From: Nymphaea colorata
Lineage: Eukaryota; Streptophyta; Magnoliopsida; Nymphaeales; Nymphaeaceae
Direction: 5' to 3'
Length of the DNA stretch: 64,000 bases
NCBI RefSeq assembly: GCF_008831285.2
Contig: NC_045145.1
Location: 4,506,723 to 4,570,722, forward strand
A program made the translations under genes and the position numbers. Positions 11,906-23,627 of the stretch are shown one piece after another. A model generated the notes under the pieces. That model had not been told where the DNA came from, made no database searches, and saw nothing but the letters and a program-made list of their open reading frames with translations. Position 1 is the first letter of the stretch. Each line of letters starts with the position of its first letter.

Positions 11906-14279
11906 CTGTTGGGCCGTAAGGAAGAAGAAACGACACCCAGTCATCATCAGTAACTTCATTTAACAGCCAATAAAAACAATTGCTTTTATAAGCAAACAAA
12001 ATGGGCGGGAAGCTTTATTTTCATTTTAAATTAGGTCAACTTAAATTGAACTTAAAGGAAAAACTATGGTTTTTTAATTTCGTCCAACCTAAAGCTAGTT
12101 GAAAATTGTAATCATTATTTTATTACTATTATTATTTTAAATTTATTATATATATAACAGAATAAGCATGTATATATTATTATTACAATTTAGTTATTAA
12201 TGTATATAACATACTTAAATAATTGTATTTCATACAAAAATATCATAACAACATATATTATATAAGTAATTTAGTAATATGACATTCAAATTTTTAACTG
12301 GGCTCGGGTGTGAGTCGAAGCTACACCCAGGTTTGGTGCATACCGGACTTGATGCGACGCAGGTGCGATAGTAAAATAAAAGAGTTCGGGAGACTCACTG
12401 CTAAAACAAAATTTAAAAATTATGTTTTGGCTTCACTTCAAAATTTAAAATTATAGTTTGACTCTAGCAACAATTTGTTAAATCGGACAATTTGTTATTT
12501 TGCTATTAATTAAAGGTTTTTGTTTTCAAATTTGTTAATTATGTGTTATATATCAAATACCTAAGACTTTTGGATAAGAATTTATTTGGTAAATAAAACT
12601 TTTTTATGAGTTTAGCAGTTTTTTATATTAAATTTATTTATTTGAAATTATACATAGTGAAGAAGCTTTCAACTAAAATAAATATCATAATGTGTTTAAG
12701 ATTTTTTATTTATTATAAAACATATTTTCTTTTAAGTTAGTTTTTAAAAAAGTATATTTTTTGCTATCAAAAGAACTTTTCATAGGTGACATACATGTCA
12801 ATAGTTATTCTTCTGAGATACATATCAACAGTTTTTCTTGACACCTTTCATTTTTTAAATATAGCTATTCTTGAAACCAATTTGACATAATAGTCCATTA
12901 AAATTTATAACTTTAAAAAGTGTCTTTTTCATATTTTTAAAAGTTTCCATTTTTTTGAATTTTTTTATTGAAGTTTTTTTATTACTTTTAATTAAACAAA
13001 TATATTATTTAAGATTTCCTGCTAAAATACGTGGTGAAGAAGCTTTCGTGCTTTCGTCATAAAAATTGTGAATATTGAACATTAATTGGTTTATTTTTAA
13101 CTAATAACATATTTTAAATTGAGTAAACTATTATTTCATAATGATCACTTATTGTGAATTATTAAATCATGTGACTCGTATTATTTATCATTAAAAAGTC
13201 ATTATTTAATAATTTTTTTTCATTTTATTGAGTTAATTAAAATAATTTGGGTTACACCCGTAAAAAAAAGTGTTTAATAATATATCAAATAATTTATTAA
13301 TCTTCTTACCTTTATTACAACAATTATTTTTTATGTAAAATTGCATAATTACTCCAATGATATGTAAGATAGTTTATTAAATCTAACAATTTGTCGTTTT
13401 CCTAGTAGTTAGAAGCTTTTGATTTCAAATTTGTGAATTATGTGTTTTATATCAAATACCTAACACTTTTGAACATATTATATGATTATACAAAATGATT
13501 TATTTGATTGATTAAATAAATAATTTTTAATTTCATGAATTAAAACTTTTTTATGAGTTTAAGAGTTTTTTCATATTAAATATATCTACTTGCGATTAAT
13601 TTTCATATTTTTAAAAATACTAACTTTATTGAAATTTCTTGATAAAAATTTATTATTATCATTTTTAATTAAATAAATATCTTGTTTTGTTGATGCCTTA
13701 ACTATAATAGTTTGCTTGTTTACTCAAAAACGTTTAATTAAATATAATATTAATTATTAATTAATTAGTTTTATATGATATAGTTTTAAATACTTTAAGT
13801 TAAATGGTATACATAGTAATTACATGACTATTATTATATACAACTTCATAAAAACCATAAGCTCTTAATCAGATTATACCTTCATATATAGTATATATTT
13901 TTATTATATCTTAATTATAAGTTGGTGCACTTTGTTAAAACTTTTGTCTAACCATTTATTAGTCTCTACTTCAAAACGTGGGGACACCAACTCAAGCTCT
14001 CACAGTTCAGATTCAGATATCAAGCTGTAATTCAGATTCGAATATCAACTCAGCAACTCACGGTTCGGATTCAGATATAAACTCAGGATTCTGATATACT
14101 TGTTAAGATGCTTAAGTATCCAATCGGATATTTATTTAAAACCAAATCCGAATCCGTATCCGAGCGGATGAGATGGTTAAATATCCAATCGAATATTTAC
14201 TTAAAACCGAATTCGAATCTGTATCCGATCGAATATTACTTCTTAAATCTGAATCCGATCTGATTTCTCAATCGGATGT

Positions 14280-17007
14280 CAAATTGCTAACTATATCCAA
14301 CTTTTTACAAGCGATATCCAATCCAAATCTGATCCGTTGACATCGTTAAGAGAAATACATGTCATCCTCGTGCTTGAATATTGAGTGCATAAAAGCCATT
14401 TCGCTAGTATGGCTGTATGGGCTTGAATCTCTTCTCTTCTTCACTTTTTGTTACGGTTTCTTCACTTTGAAAACAGTGTGACATCAACTAGATAGAGGAC
14501 AGTGACAAAAAAAAAAAAACACTGAACCCACGCTTTCTTTTTTTTTTTTTTAAAAAAAAAAAATATCTGCTATACCCACATCATTTGTTTCCCGCTTCAC
14601 ATAATACCATACCCAAATTGCACTTACTATGTATATATATCCTAAATTCCTAATAATGTATTCCATTTCAAAAGATTTCACATTTTTTCCTTTTTTGTAT
14701 TGTTTGCCATGCCCTTAACTCGCCGAAATCTCTTACATAGATGTATTTATTTACATATCAGTTCTTTCCGCAACTATAAACTTACAAATTTGTATTCATC
14801 CGAACTGCGGACTCCAACAGGTTTCAAATTGCTAACTATATCCAACTTTTTACAAGCGATATCCAATCCAAATCTGATCCGTTGACATCGTTAAGAGAAA
14901 TACATGTCATCCTCGTGCTTGAATATTGAGTGCATAAAAGCCATTTCGCTAGTATGGCTGTATGGGCTTGAATCTCTTCTCTTCTTCACTTTTTGTTACG
15001 GTTTCTTCACTTTGAAAACAGTGTGACATCAACTAGATAGAGGACAGTGACAAAAAAAAAAAAACACTGAACCCACGCTTTCTTTTTTTTTTTTTTTTAA
15101 AAAAAAAAAAAATCTGCTATACCCACATCATTTGTTTCCCGCTTCACATAATACCATACCCAAATTGCACTTACTATGTATATATATCCTAAATTCCTAA
15201 TAATGTATTCCATTTCAAAAGATTTCACATTTTTTCCTTTTTTGTATTGTTTGCCATGCCCTTAACTCGCCGAAATCTCTTACATAGATGTATTTATTTA
15301 CATATCAGTTCTTTCCGCAACTATAAACTTACAAATTTGTATTCATCCGAACTGCGGACTCCAACAGGTTTCAAATTGCTAACTATATCCAACTTTTTAC
15401 AAGCGATATCCAATCCAAATCTGATCCGTTGACATCGTTAAGAGAAATACATGTCATCCTCGTGCTTGAATATTGAGTGCATAAAAGCCATTTCGCTAGT
15501 ATGGCTGTATGGGCTTGAATCTCTTCTCTTCTTCACTTTTTGTTACGGTTTCTTCACTTTGAAAACAGTGTGACATCAACTAGATAGAGGACAGTGACAA
15601 AAAAAAAAAACACTGAACCCACGCTTTCTTTTTTTTTTTTTTTTTTAAAAAAAAAAATCTGCTATACCCACATCATTTGTTTCCCGCTTCACATAATACC
15701 ATACCCAAATTGCACTTACTATGTATATATATCCTAAATTCCTAATAATGTATTCCATTTCAAAAGATTTCACATTTTTTCCTTTTTTGTATTGTTTGCC
15801 ATGCCCTTAACTCGCCGAAATCTCTTACATAGATGTATTTATTTACATATCAGTTCTTTCCGCAACTATAAACTTACAAATTTGTATTCATCCGAACTGC
15901 GGACTCCAACAGGTTTCAAATTGCTAACTATATCCAACTTTTTACAAGCGATATCCAATCCAAATCTGATCCGTTGACATCGTTAAGAGAAATACATGTC
16001 ATCCTCGTGCTTGAATATTGAGTGCATAAAAGCCATTTCGCTAGTATGGCTGTATGGGCTTGAATCTCTTCTCTTCTTCACTTTTTGTTACGGTTTCTTC
16101 ACTTTGAAAACAGTGTGACATCAACTAGATAGAGGACAGTGACAAAAAAAAAAAAACACTGAACCCACGCTTTCCTTTTTTTTTTTTTTTAAAAAAAAAA
16201 AAATCTGCTATACCCACATCATTTGTTTCCCGCTTCACATAATACCATACCCAAATTGCACTTACTATGTATATATATCCTAAATTCCTAATAATGTATT
16301 CCATTTCAAAAGATTTCACATTTTTTCCTTTTTTGTATTGTTTGCCATGCCCTTAACTCGCCGAAATCTCTTACATAGATGTATTTATTTACATATCAGT
16401 TCTTTCCGCAACTATAAACTTACAAATTTGTATTCATCCGAACTGCGGACTCCAACAGGTTTCAAATTGCTAACTATATCCAACTTTTTACAAGCGATAT
16501 CCAATCCAAATCTGATCCGTTGACATCGTTAAGAGAAATACATGTCATCCTCGTGCTTGAATATTGAGTGCATAAAAGCCATTTCGCTAGTATGGCTGTA
16601 TGGGCTTGAATCTCTTCTCTTCTTCACTTTTTGTTACGGTTTCTTCACTTTGAAAACAGTGTGACATCAACTAGATAGAGGACAGTGACAAAAAAAAAAA
16701 AACACTGAACCCACGCTTTCCTTTTTTTTTTTTTTAAAAAAAAAAAAATCTGCTATACCCACATCATTTGTTTCCCGCTTCACATAATACCATACCCAAA
16801 TTGCACTTACTATGTATATATATCCTAAATTCCTAATAATGTATTCCATTTCAAAAGATTTCACATTTTTTCCTTTTTTGTATTGTTTGCCATGCCCTTA
16901 ACTCGCCGAAATCTCTTACATAGATGTATTTATTTACATATCAGTTCTTTCCGCAACTATAAACTTACAAATTTGTATTCATCCGAACTGCGGACTCCAA
17001 CAGGTTT
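14280..17007. repeat. Five tandem copies of a 546-bp unit upstream of CRP1
   Basis: Units start at 14280, 14825, 15372, 15917 and 16463, each beginning 'caaattgctaac' and ending 'actccaacaggttt'. Lengths are 545-547 bp, and almost all differences are in the A and T homopolymer runs. About the first 70 bases of each unit are the right end of the hAT-like element (ending GTTGACATCGTTA). The rest is CRP1 upstream DNA, present once in block B (46455-46980). The amplification therefore followed transposon insertion and reused its terminus. Each unit carries a 61-codon frame crossing the junction, which is not a gene. Confidence 0.95.
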
Positions 17008-17294
17008 CTTTGCTTTTCTTTTTTCTTTGGTTTCCATTCATGGATAAGTAAGCTGCTAAAGTGCACCTACAAAAGGAAAATTAAGATGTTATGCCAAAAT
17101 TCCATCTTATCCATTTTCACAGTCTGTCTAATGAACACTTCGCCATCTCCCGAACTAAAAAGATGATCACACATTTGAGTCCTTTGCATGTCTCTCGACT
17201 CTGGCAATCTTTAACTTCCATGTATACTTTTCTACCTTGCTCATTTGCACAAACTTTCTTTAAACTGTACCTTGCAGTGATGGCTACCGACTTG

Positions 17295-17300
17295 TATAAA
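17295..17300 (+). promoter_or_regulatory. TATA box of CRP1-A
   Basis: TATAAA within 'cttgtataaatggcc', 60 nt upstream of the start codon at 17360. The same box sits at 47313-47318 before CRP1-B. Confidence 0.6.
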
Positions 17301-17359
17301 TGGCCGCTAGCTCTAGGCTTCCTGCTCAAGACAAACATTGCACAAGCATCCACACAGCC

Positions 17360-17674
17360 ATGGCTCCTTCTTTGCTTCGCTTTCTCCTTCTCTTCCTCTG
17401 CATTGCTCTTCTTTTTGCTGTTCTTGTTCAAGGTAATCTCTCTCTCTCTCTCTCTCTCTCTAGTTTTGTTGCATCATTTACTCATTCAAACCAAAAATAA
17501 AACAAAGAAAATTTCATTAATAAAGTAGAAGAAAGACTGGGTTAACGTCTATTTTACTGGATTGCCGGTGCAGGTGATTCATGCTTTCAGCAGTATGGCC
17601 GCTGGTGCTGCTCCCGCATTCACAAGTGCTTCGACGTAGCTAACGTCTGCAATGATGCTTGCAAGAACATCTGA
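17360..17674 (+). CDS. CRP1-A: small secreted cysteine-rich peptide
   Basis: Two exons, 17360-17432 and 17574-17674, with a phase-1 GT-AG intron containing a (CT)n run. The product is 57 residues. Residues 1-24 are a hydrophobic signal peptide (RFLLLFLCIALLFAVLVQ), leaving a mature peptide of about 33 residues starting GDSCFQQYGRWCC. Six cysteines follow C-x7-CC-x5-C-x6-C-x3-C (ending CNDACKNI), enough for three disulfides. The CC-x5-C-x6-C-x3-C half resembles the ESF1/MEG1 seed-peptide group, but that group usually has more cysteines, so the name is withheld. The start was chosen because it opens the signal peptide just after a TATA box. A polyadenylation signal AATAAA is at 17773. The mature exon is identical to that of CRP1-B. 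Confidence 0.75.
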
Positions 17675-18880
17675 GCCCTCTGCATCACCAACAATGTTAT
17701 CTCATGGTGGCTTTATAGGAAACCACAGCAGCATTTTCGGTGTTGCTGTGGCTTAGGATTTTATTTTTATATAATAAAGGTGGCTGATGAGCAGCTGCTA
17801 GTGGATATGGTTGTATCTGGTTCTTATTAAAAAATGGCAGTTATTCCATGTTAAAGTCTCCATTTTAATTTTGTTGCTTCAATTGTCTTTCTGCAAGTTT
17901 GGCTATTGTTGGGGAATTATTCAATGTGGAGTCAGATTTGATTTGGATACGGGCTACAAATGAGTCCCCATTCATCTGATTAGTCCAAAGCGTTTTGACA
18001 AAAATCAAATCTGACTTCGAATAGATATAAATTGATCTTCAACGGCAACTCAAACAATACGAAAAAACGTACAAGATCCGAGTATGAACATACTGAATAA
18101 ATATAGAAGAGATAGTAAAGCGAAACGCACACATTTAACGTGCTTCCGCCATGAAAGGCTGTTCGAATCACATCACAGCACATGGTCATTCGTTCTGCAT
18201 CACACACAGCGATCACATCGTTAATCAATATAAGGAATCTTTAATAACAATATTCTCACAACAGCTAGAGAGACACAACGAGCAAAGAGTCGAATCAGCT
18301 TGCCGGAACATTATGTTGGTACATGGGAAGAAGATATTCTCGCATTGAGAAGAGAAGAAAAATCTTCACATTGCAACTTAATATGCTTTCTCTTTTCAAA
18401 ATTCTCTCGAAAGCTGTGTGTAACCACAGCGTGCGCACTTCGAATGCAATCTCAATGGGGTCTAGGATCCCTTCCCTTGTTATTGCTAAGAGAATGCAAA
18501 AATCTAAACAATGAAACAATTAAGTCATGGAAACCCTTCGAATCAAGAACATGAAAGGCAAATTAGAATCAAAAGAAACAAAGAAGAGAAACAAAAGAAA
18601 GAAGCCAAAAGACTAGATTCTCTAATTCCTAAACGAATTTAATGGGATATCTTCTTGAATAAGAGCTATAGTTTCCCTTGCAGGATTATTGTCCCAAAAA
18701 TAATATGTTACCATTTGCCACATCTGTCTCCGCTTCTTTTGAAAAGCAATCTGATCGAAGATTGATTGGCCAATGATACGGAGCTGCAATCAAGCATATA
18801 GTGAACATAGATTCAGCAACCTGACAAACACAATATTGCAGGAAAGAAATTGCATTTCATTTATTTTCTATTTCCACAAA
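17675..18880. other. CRP1 3' flank, non-coding
   Basis: Contains AATAAA at 17773-17778. The block A/B match continues throughout. At 18318-18322 it carries the unfilled GTTGG site where a copia element inserted in block B. No gene is recognised. Confidence 0.6.
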
Positions 18881-18889
18881 CCGGACACC

Positions 18890-19520
18890 AACTAAAATAT
18901 TCTGGTCATCATTTCTTGCCTTATTGAATACAAGTTTTTTAGGTTTTACCGTCAACCCTGCATATTGTTTAAACAATAATCATAGGTTGCCTAAAGGAAG
19001 GCCAAGGGTTTAGTCGAATACCTGTCTTCAACCACAGGTTTGCCTCAGTTTGGTGCTTAGACAACCAGTCCCCATTACTAAAGACATGACAAATATCCTC
19101 CCAAAGTCCCTTATCTAAAGCACTTTTAGCAGTCCTCCTTCCTTCATGCCTATAATAATTCCTGTTCTTCCAAACCATCATGGAGAAACAAAGGACCCAA
19201 CACTGCTTAATCCAAGGGAGCCTAAACTACATATTCTTTCAAGAAAGAAAATCGTCCTTGAGTGACTGAGCAGGTACAATGGATGCATTGAATTTATCTG
19301 CAATGAAATTCCGCATGTGTTGTGCAAAGCTACAGTCAAAGAATAGATGGTGGGCTGATTCTACACTTCCCTTACATGCATAACGTCTGCTACCTAGTGG
19401 AATTCCAATCCTTTGGATATGATCATCAGTTAGAAGTGTAACTTCCATAGCTAAAACTGCACACCACTCGGCACGGGGAATAGCTTTGCAAATCCAAATT
19501 TCTTTACTTGACATTTCCAC
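18890..19520 (-). pseudogene. LINE 3'-end relic with zf-RVT region
   Basis: Two minus-strand segments. 19239-19520 reads AIPRAEWCAVLAME...LTDDHIQRIGIPL and a zinc-binding-like C-x2-C...SAHHLFFDCSFAQHMR. 18969-19181 reads MMVWKNRNYYRHEGRRTAKS. This order (zf-RVT followed by VWKxRN) is typical of the C-terminal end of plant LINE reverse transcriptases. The segments are in different frames and the polymerase core is missing, so it is dead. The block B copy is at 54346-54960. Confidence 0.65.
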
Positions 19521-19721
19521 TTCCTCATCTCTCTAATACAATCATAAATTTCACCAACTTTAAAGAGGCAGCATCCGATGAACCCACCAAAGAGAATCTT
19601 TACTGTTGTTAAGACTTGCATTGTCAATCAGATGCAGAGTCCACCTTGAGACAAAAGAACTACCTCTCGTAAGGAACATGAGTTGAAATATTGTAGCTCC
19701 CTTGGCAAATCTATCTGCCTC

Positions 19722-20097
19722 TCGTATGTTAATATATCCAATCTAGATCAGATATCCAATGGAACCGTTCCAAAAAACTCAGATGTGAAAAATAATTTAA
19801 TATTGGATTAAGCGATCGAATTGGATTCGGCTAAAAGGAATTACACCCAATTGAATTCTAATTTGCATTTAGATGTACATAAATATCTTATTGGATTCAG
19901 ATCGGGTTTTGTTTTAGCTAAATATCCTATATGTGATGCCCATTTTGAAAGTTAGGCAGATTTAATTTAAAATTTAGATTCAGATTCAGATGTGAATTCA
20001 AATATCAGATTGGCATCACACTCAGATTGTGAAATCAGGATTCAAATTACCATACAAATATGTGAATGTCAATGAATCTGATCTGCTGACATCCCTA
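19722..20097. mobile_element. hAT-like MITE, same family as 22776
   Basis: The right end GCTGACATCCCTA is the inverted form of the TAGGGATGTCA terminus; the left end is decayed but clear in the block B copy (55183). The flank after the right end is accactca, one mismatch from the 8-mer acctctca before the left end in block B. The interior is rich in ATTCAGATTC words. A second, partial copy of its right half follows at 20100-20300. Confidence 0.6.
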
Positions 20098-20299
20098 ACC
20101 ACTCATTAACTAAATATCCTATATATATGTGACGTCCTTATATTTTGAAAGTTCGACAAATTCAATTTAAAATTTGGATTCAGATTCAGATTCAAATATG
20201 GATTCAAATATTATTTGGTTTGCATTTGAATTGTGAAATCAGGTTTTGAATCAGCATACACATATGTGAACTTCGATGAATCTGATCTTTTGACATTCC

Positions 20300-22165
20300 A
20301 CAAACATAATGATAGGCTATTTCGATGTGCTCGGTATATTGATCATAGATTCCCTAGAAAGAACAGAGATTCAGAGGTGACTGATTGCATATGCACAACC
20401 TAGCTAAGGTTCATCACCTCCTTCCAGGATTGATCAGATTCTCGGTTGCAGCATATATTATAGAAATTGAATTCTACCGGCTGCCAGATGGCTGAAAATT
20501 TTAGTCATACTAAAAGACAATTACATAGGGACATTCGCAACCGTTTAGGGTTCTTTTAATTAATAATAGTTTATGGTGCTTGTAGTAATAAATTTTTTGT
20601 TTTTAGTCATCCGACAACATCTAATATCCATTAAAATATTTTAATTATCATATATTTCATGTATAGCCTCAGCCAAGACATTCAATGATGTTTTCTGAAA
20701 TAGTATCGCTGAAAATGCAGTAATATTATTGAAGTCTTTAGGTGTAATTTGATAGCAATAACCCTCAGCTGCCCCATATATTATAGCATATTCATGTAAC
20801 ACTAGTTCTAGTGTTCTATGAATCTGCTATAGTATTTGCGAAAAATTGATTAGACACTCTTTTAAATGTCCTTGATGCAAGTACCTCGTTAGGAGTTGTT
20901 TGGCATAAAGGACGTTTAGTGAGTGTCTCATGAATCTGCCATAGTAATTGAGAATTGAGACAATCAGCCCTAGTAATTAAGAATTGAGATGGACAATAGT
21001 TCTAGTGTTTTATAAATTTACTACAATGTTAATTGAAAGTTTGTCAACTCCATGTTTAGTATCCCATGGAAGAAAATTTGTGGCTCCAACCCTCTACATA
21101 GTTGAAGATGCAATAATGTTGAGACCTTCAGTGACATTTTCTGAAATAGTCTCAGTCGCTAAAAATGTGATATTGAACTTGCGGTAACGTCTCTAAGGTA
21201 GTGTCACTAAAGATGTTGCTCAGACTATTTTGACGGGCATGGAACTCGCGTGAGTAAAAGAACACCTCCACTAGCATTTTTGTAGCTCGCACCAAAGCTG
21301 GCAATGTGTCATGCCCATCTTTTGACTACATCACTAAAGTGACATTTTTATTTATCGTTAAATTTTTGGTGTTCTCTAAACTATAGATTTTATTAGGAGG
21401 GGCCAACTATAGTTTCAAAATTTTAACAAGGGTGAAAATATATATTTTTTCAAAATTTTTATGTAAGGGTAAATTAAAATTTTTAACAGTTGCATGCAAT
21501 TTTTTCTTTTTTTTTTAGAAATAGGGAGGGGAGGGAGAGGGGGCAAAGACCCTGCCGGCTACCTTCGCTCTCTCCCTATAGAGAGAGAGAGAGTGTGTGT
21601 GTTCGGCCATGCTTTCTTGGTGAGAATACAGTTGCCCATCAACATGGCATAATATCGTCAACATCATGAAAGAAACTCCGAGAACAAATAGGAAAATTGA
21701 TCATGCATCCACGAATTCTGTTGTATGTTTAAATTGGTCATGCACCCTGAAATGCTGTTGTATACTTGTATTTAAATTGGTCATTTCTCCTGTGTGGTCA
21801 CGAAACCACAATATAATGACCAGAATACTCGTGGTCAGCAAAAAAGAGTAGCCTTTTTATAAGCACAAAAAAATATAGTGAAAAAGATAAAAGCTCAAAA
21901 AAGACATATCTTTTATAAAATCCCGATAACGCTTTCTCCCATTACCACCTCACATTATTGGCCCGTAGTCCAAGACTTGGCATTTTAACTTGTGATATTA
22001 TAACACATTAAAAAAATATTAATTAACTTGTCATGCTCTTTGTGTTGACTAACTTGCCATGCTCTTTATATATAAAAAACTTTAATTTTTTTTATTTTTT
22101 TCATGTGAAAGCACCTTAAAATTTGAAATTTAAACTTAAAGTGCCTCTTAGTCAAAAATTTCTGA

Positions 22166-22170
<5 letters not shown>
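20300..22170. other. Non-coding stretch shared by blocks A and B
   Basis: No recognisable gene. A short frame at 20984-21187 (LIESLSTPCLVSHGRKFVAP) has a counterpart at 56640-56801, but it matches no family I know, lacks a convincing start and changes its N-terminus between copies. A GA-rich patch lies near 21525-21600. Confidence 0.45.

Positions 22171-22171
<1 letters not shown>

Positions 22172-22230
<59 letters not shown>
22172..22230. repeat. (TA)n microsatellite
   Basis: Near-perfect TA run of about 58 bp. The block B counterpart (57816-57834) is much shorter and its flanks differ. Confidence 0.9.
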
Positions 22231-22232
<2 letters not shown>

Positions 22233-22775
22233 CTAATTGAACGTCTTCAATGGATTAAATTGCATTACGCATTACATGACTGAGTCAGGAGATGTGCACT
22301 CCAGTTATAGGGCCGGTCCTTTTTTGGATAATGATAAAACGGAAATTACAAAATGAAAGTCAGAAACCAAAATAGTTCTCTCTTCAATGGATTAAATCGC
22401 CTACATTGCATTTGTTTAGGATAAAAACTGTGTAAATTCAAATGAAGCACTTAATCAGAATTCTTTCTTCTCATTGTAAACGACAACTTATGAAATCTGT
22501 CAGCTGCAAGAATGGTACGCTTCCTAATTATTTGCAACCCCAACTGGTGGGTGCTCTAACTCAAGGTTGGACATATTCTAATTATCTGCATACTTTCAAC
22601 TTCAAAAGGAAAAGGGGAACATTTGAACATATTCAATAGCATATATTTCTTATTTCTTTATTATAGTTAACCCTACATAATTAGGTTACTTGATTAAATG
22701 GATAGTTTTGTGCAGTGACACATGGGAATAGGGCAGTGGTATTCAAGACATACTAACTCCTTCTTTCCTTAACCG

Positions 22776-23110
22776 TAGGGATGTCAACGGATCTGATTCA
22801 AATTGGATGTACCCTTAACTATATCTTTTTTTTTTTTTGATATTCACATATTTGTATTTGAATACGAACAAAGAAAAGTCATATCTGAATGTGAATCCAA
22901 TATCCGATTTTACAATTGGCCGATTTCTAAAATGGAAGAGTAGTAGATATATGATATTTTATGTATATCCATACCAAATCCAACCGGTTGCTATTTCTTA
23001 AATTTGAATCTGTTCCGAGTTTTTAATCAGATACTAATTTTATATTATATTATATTATATATATATTTCAATTGGATATTCTATCCAAATAGGATATGTT
23101 GGTATCCTTA
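22776..23110. mobile_element. hAT-like MITE upstream of CRP2-A
   Basis: Starts TAGGGATGTCAACGGATC; the right end read inverted is TAAGGATACCAACATATCC. Flanking 8-mers cttaaccg and cctaacgg match at 6 of 8 positions. It is 335 bp long and lies about 520 bp upstream of the CRP2-A start. The same insertion is in block B (58291-58680), so it predates the duplication. Confidence 0.7.
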
Positions 23111-23400
23111 CCTAACGGGAGTGAAAAAGAACAAAAAAATAAAAGAATGAGGAGAATAAAAAGTGAGAGAGTGAAAGAGGGAAAAGGAGCTGAAAGATAT
23201 GTAGAGAGAGAGAGAGAGTATGTCTTTAGATCCAAATTAATGCATGCTAACATGGTTTTTCTTTTGACAAGTTGAATTGAGACAACCATGCCTAGAATCT
23301 CAGGATCCGGGTCCAGGGTCAGCATCTACTGATCAGGCGCAGGCTACTATAATACATATGTAAAACGTATGATTCAAATGAACTAGTATGATACACACAC

Positions 23401-23506
<106 letters not shown>

Positions 23507-23558
23507 CACATATATATGTATATACCTGAGTTGCATGAACCAGTGTGTGTATATATAA

Positions 23559-23566
23559 TATAAATA
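23559..23566 (+). promoter_or_regulatory. Probable TATA box of CRP2-A
   Basis: TATAAATA, 62 nt upstream of the start codon at 23628, nearly the same distance as in CRP1. Confidence 0.5.
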
Positions 23567-23627
23567 CATTCAAACCTTAGCAGTAACCTTCACTATCTCT
23601 GTGCATCAAAATCTCCTCCTCAGATAC

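Larger units (their letters stand above)
10495..14348. mobile_element. 3.85-kb hAT-like non-autonomous element
   Basis: The left end is TAGGGATGTCAACGGATC and the right end read inverted is TAACGATGTCAACGGATC (16 of 18 matching). Subterminal regions at both ends carry many AATCCGATCC-type words in opposite orientation. The flanking 8-mers, ggagggat and agagaaat, match at 5 of 8 positions, and all three differences are G/A transitions, consistent with an aged target duplication. The interior is very AT-rich with no transposase frame; it includes a DUF26 gene fragment at 11538. Block B lacks it at the equivalent place (about 46450). Confidence 0.65.

Noticed and set aside
14700-16523. A 61-codon frame repeated identically at 14700, 15247, 15792 and 16338
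   Set aside because: It spans the junction of the 546-bp tandem unit and repeats only because the unit does; no signal peptide or domain, and it is interrupted in block B.
14280-17007. CRISPR-like or centromeric satellite interpretation of the 546-bp array
   Set aside because: Units are long and contiguous with no spacers, and only five copies occur, tied to a gene promoter, so it is a local amplification.
17117-17431. 104-codon minus-strand frame antisense to CRP1 (also 47087-47446)
   Set aside because: Mirror of the signal peptide and promoter DNA; Lys/Glu-rich composition is the reverse of the CT-rich plus strand.
17672-17830. Open frame continuing about 50 codons past the CRP1 stop, with several cysteines
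   Set aside because: Both copies keep it open, but an open run of this length is not unusual by chance; AATAAA falls inside it, so it is probably 3' UTR.
22442-22639. 65-codon frame conserved in 57963-58160
   Set aside because: Copy differences are mainly amino-acid-changing and no family is recognised, so it behaves like non-coding duplicated DNA.
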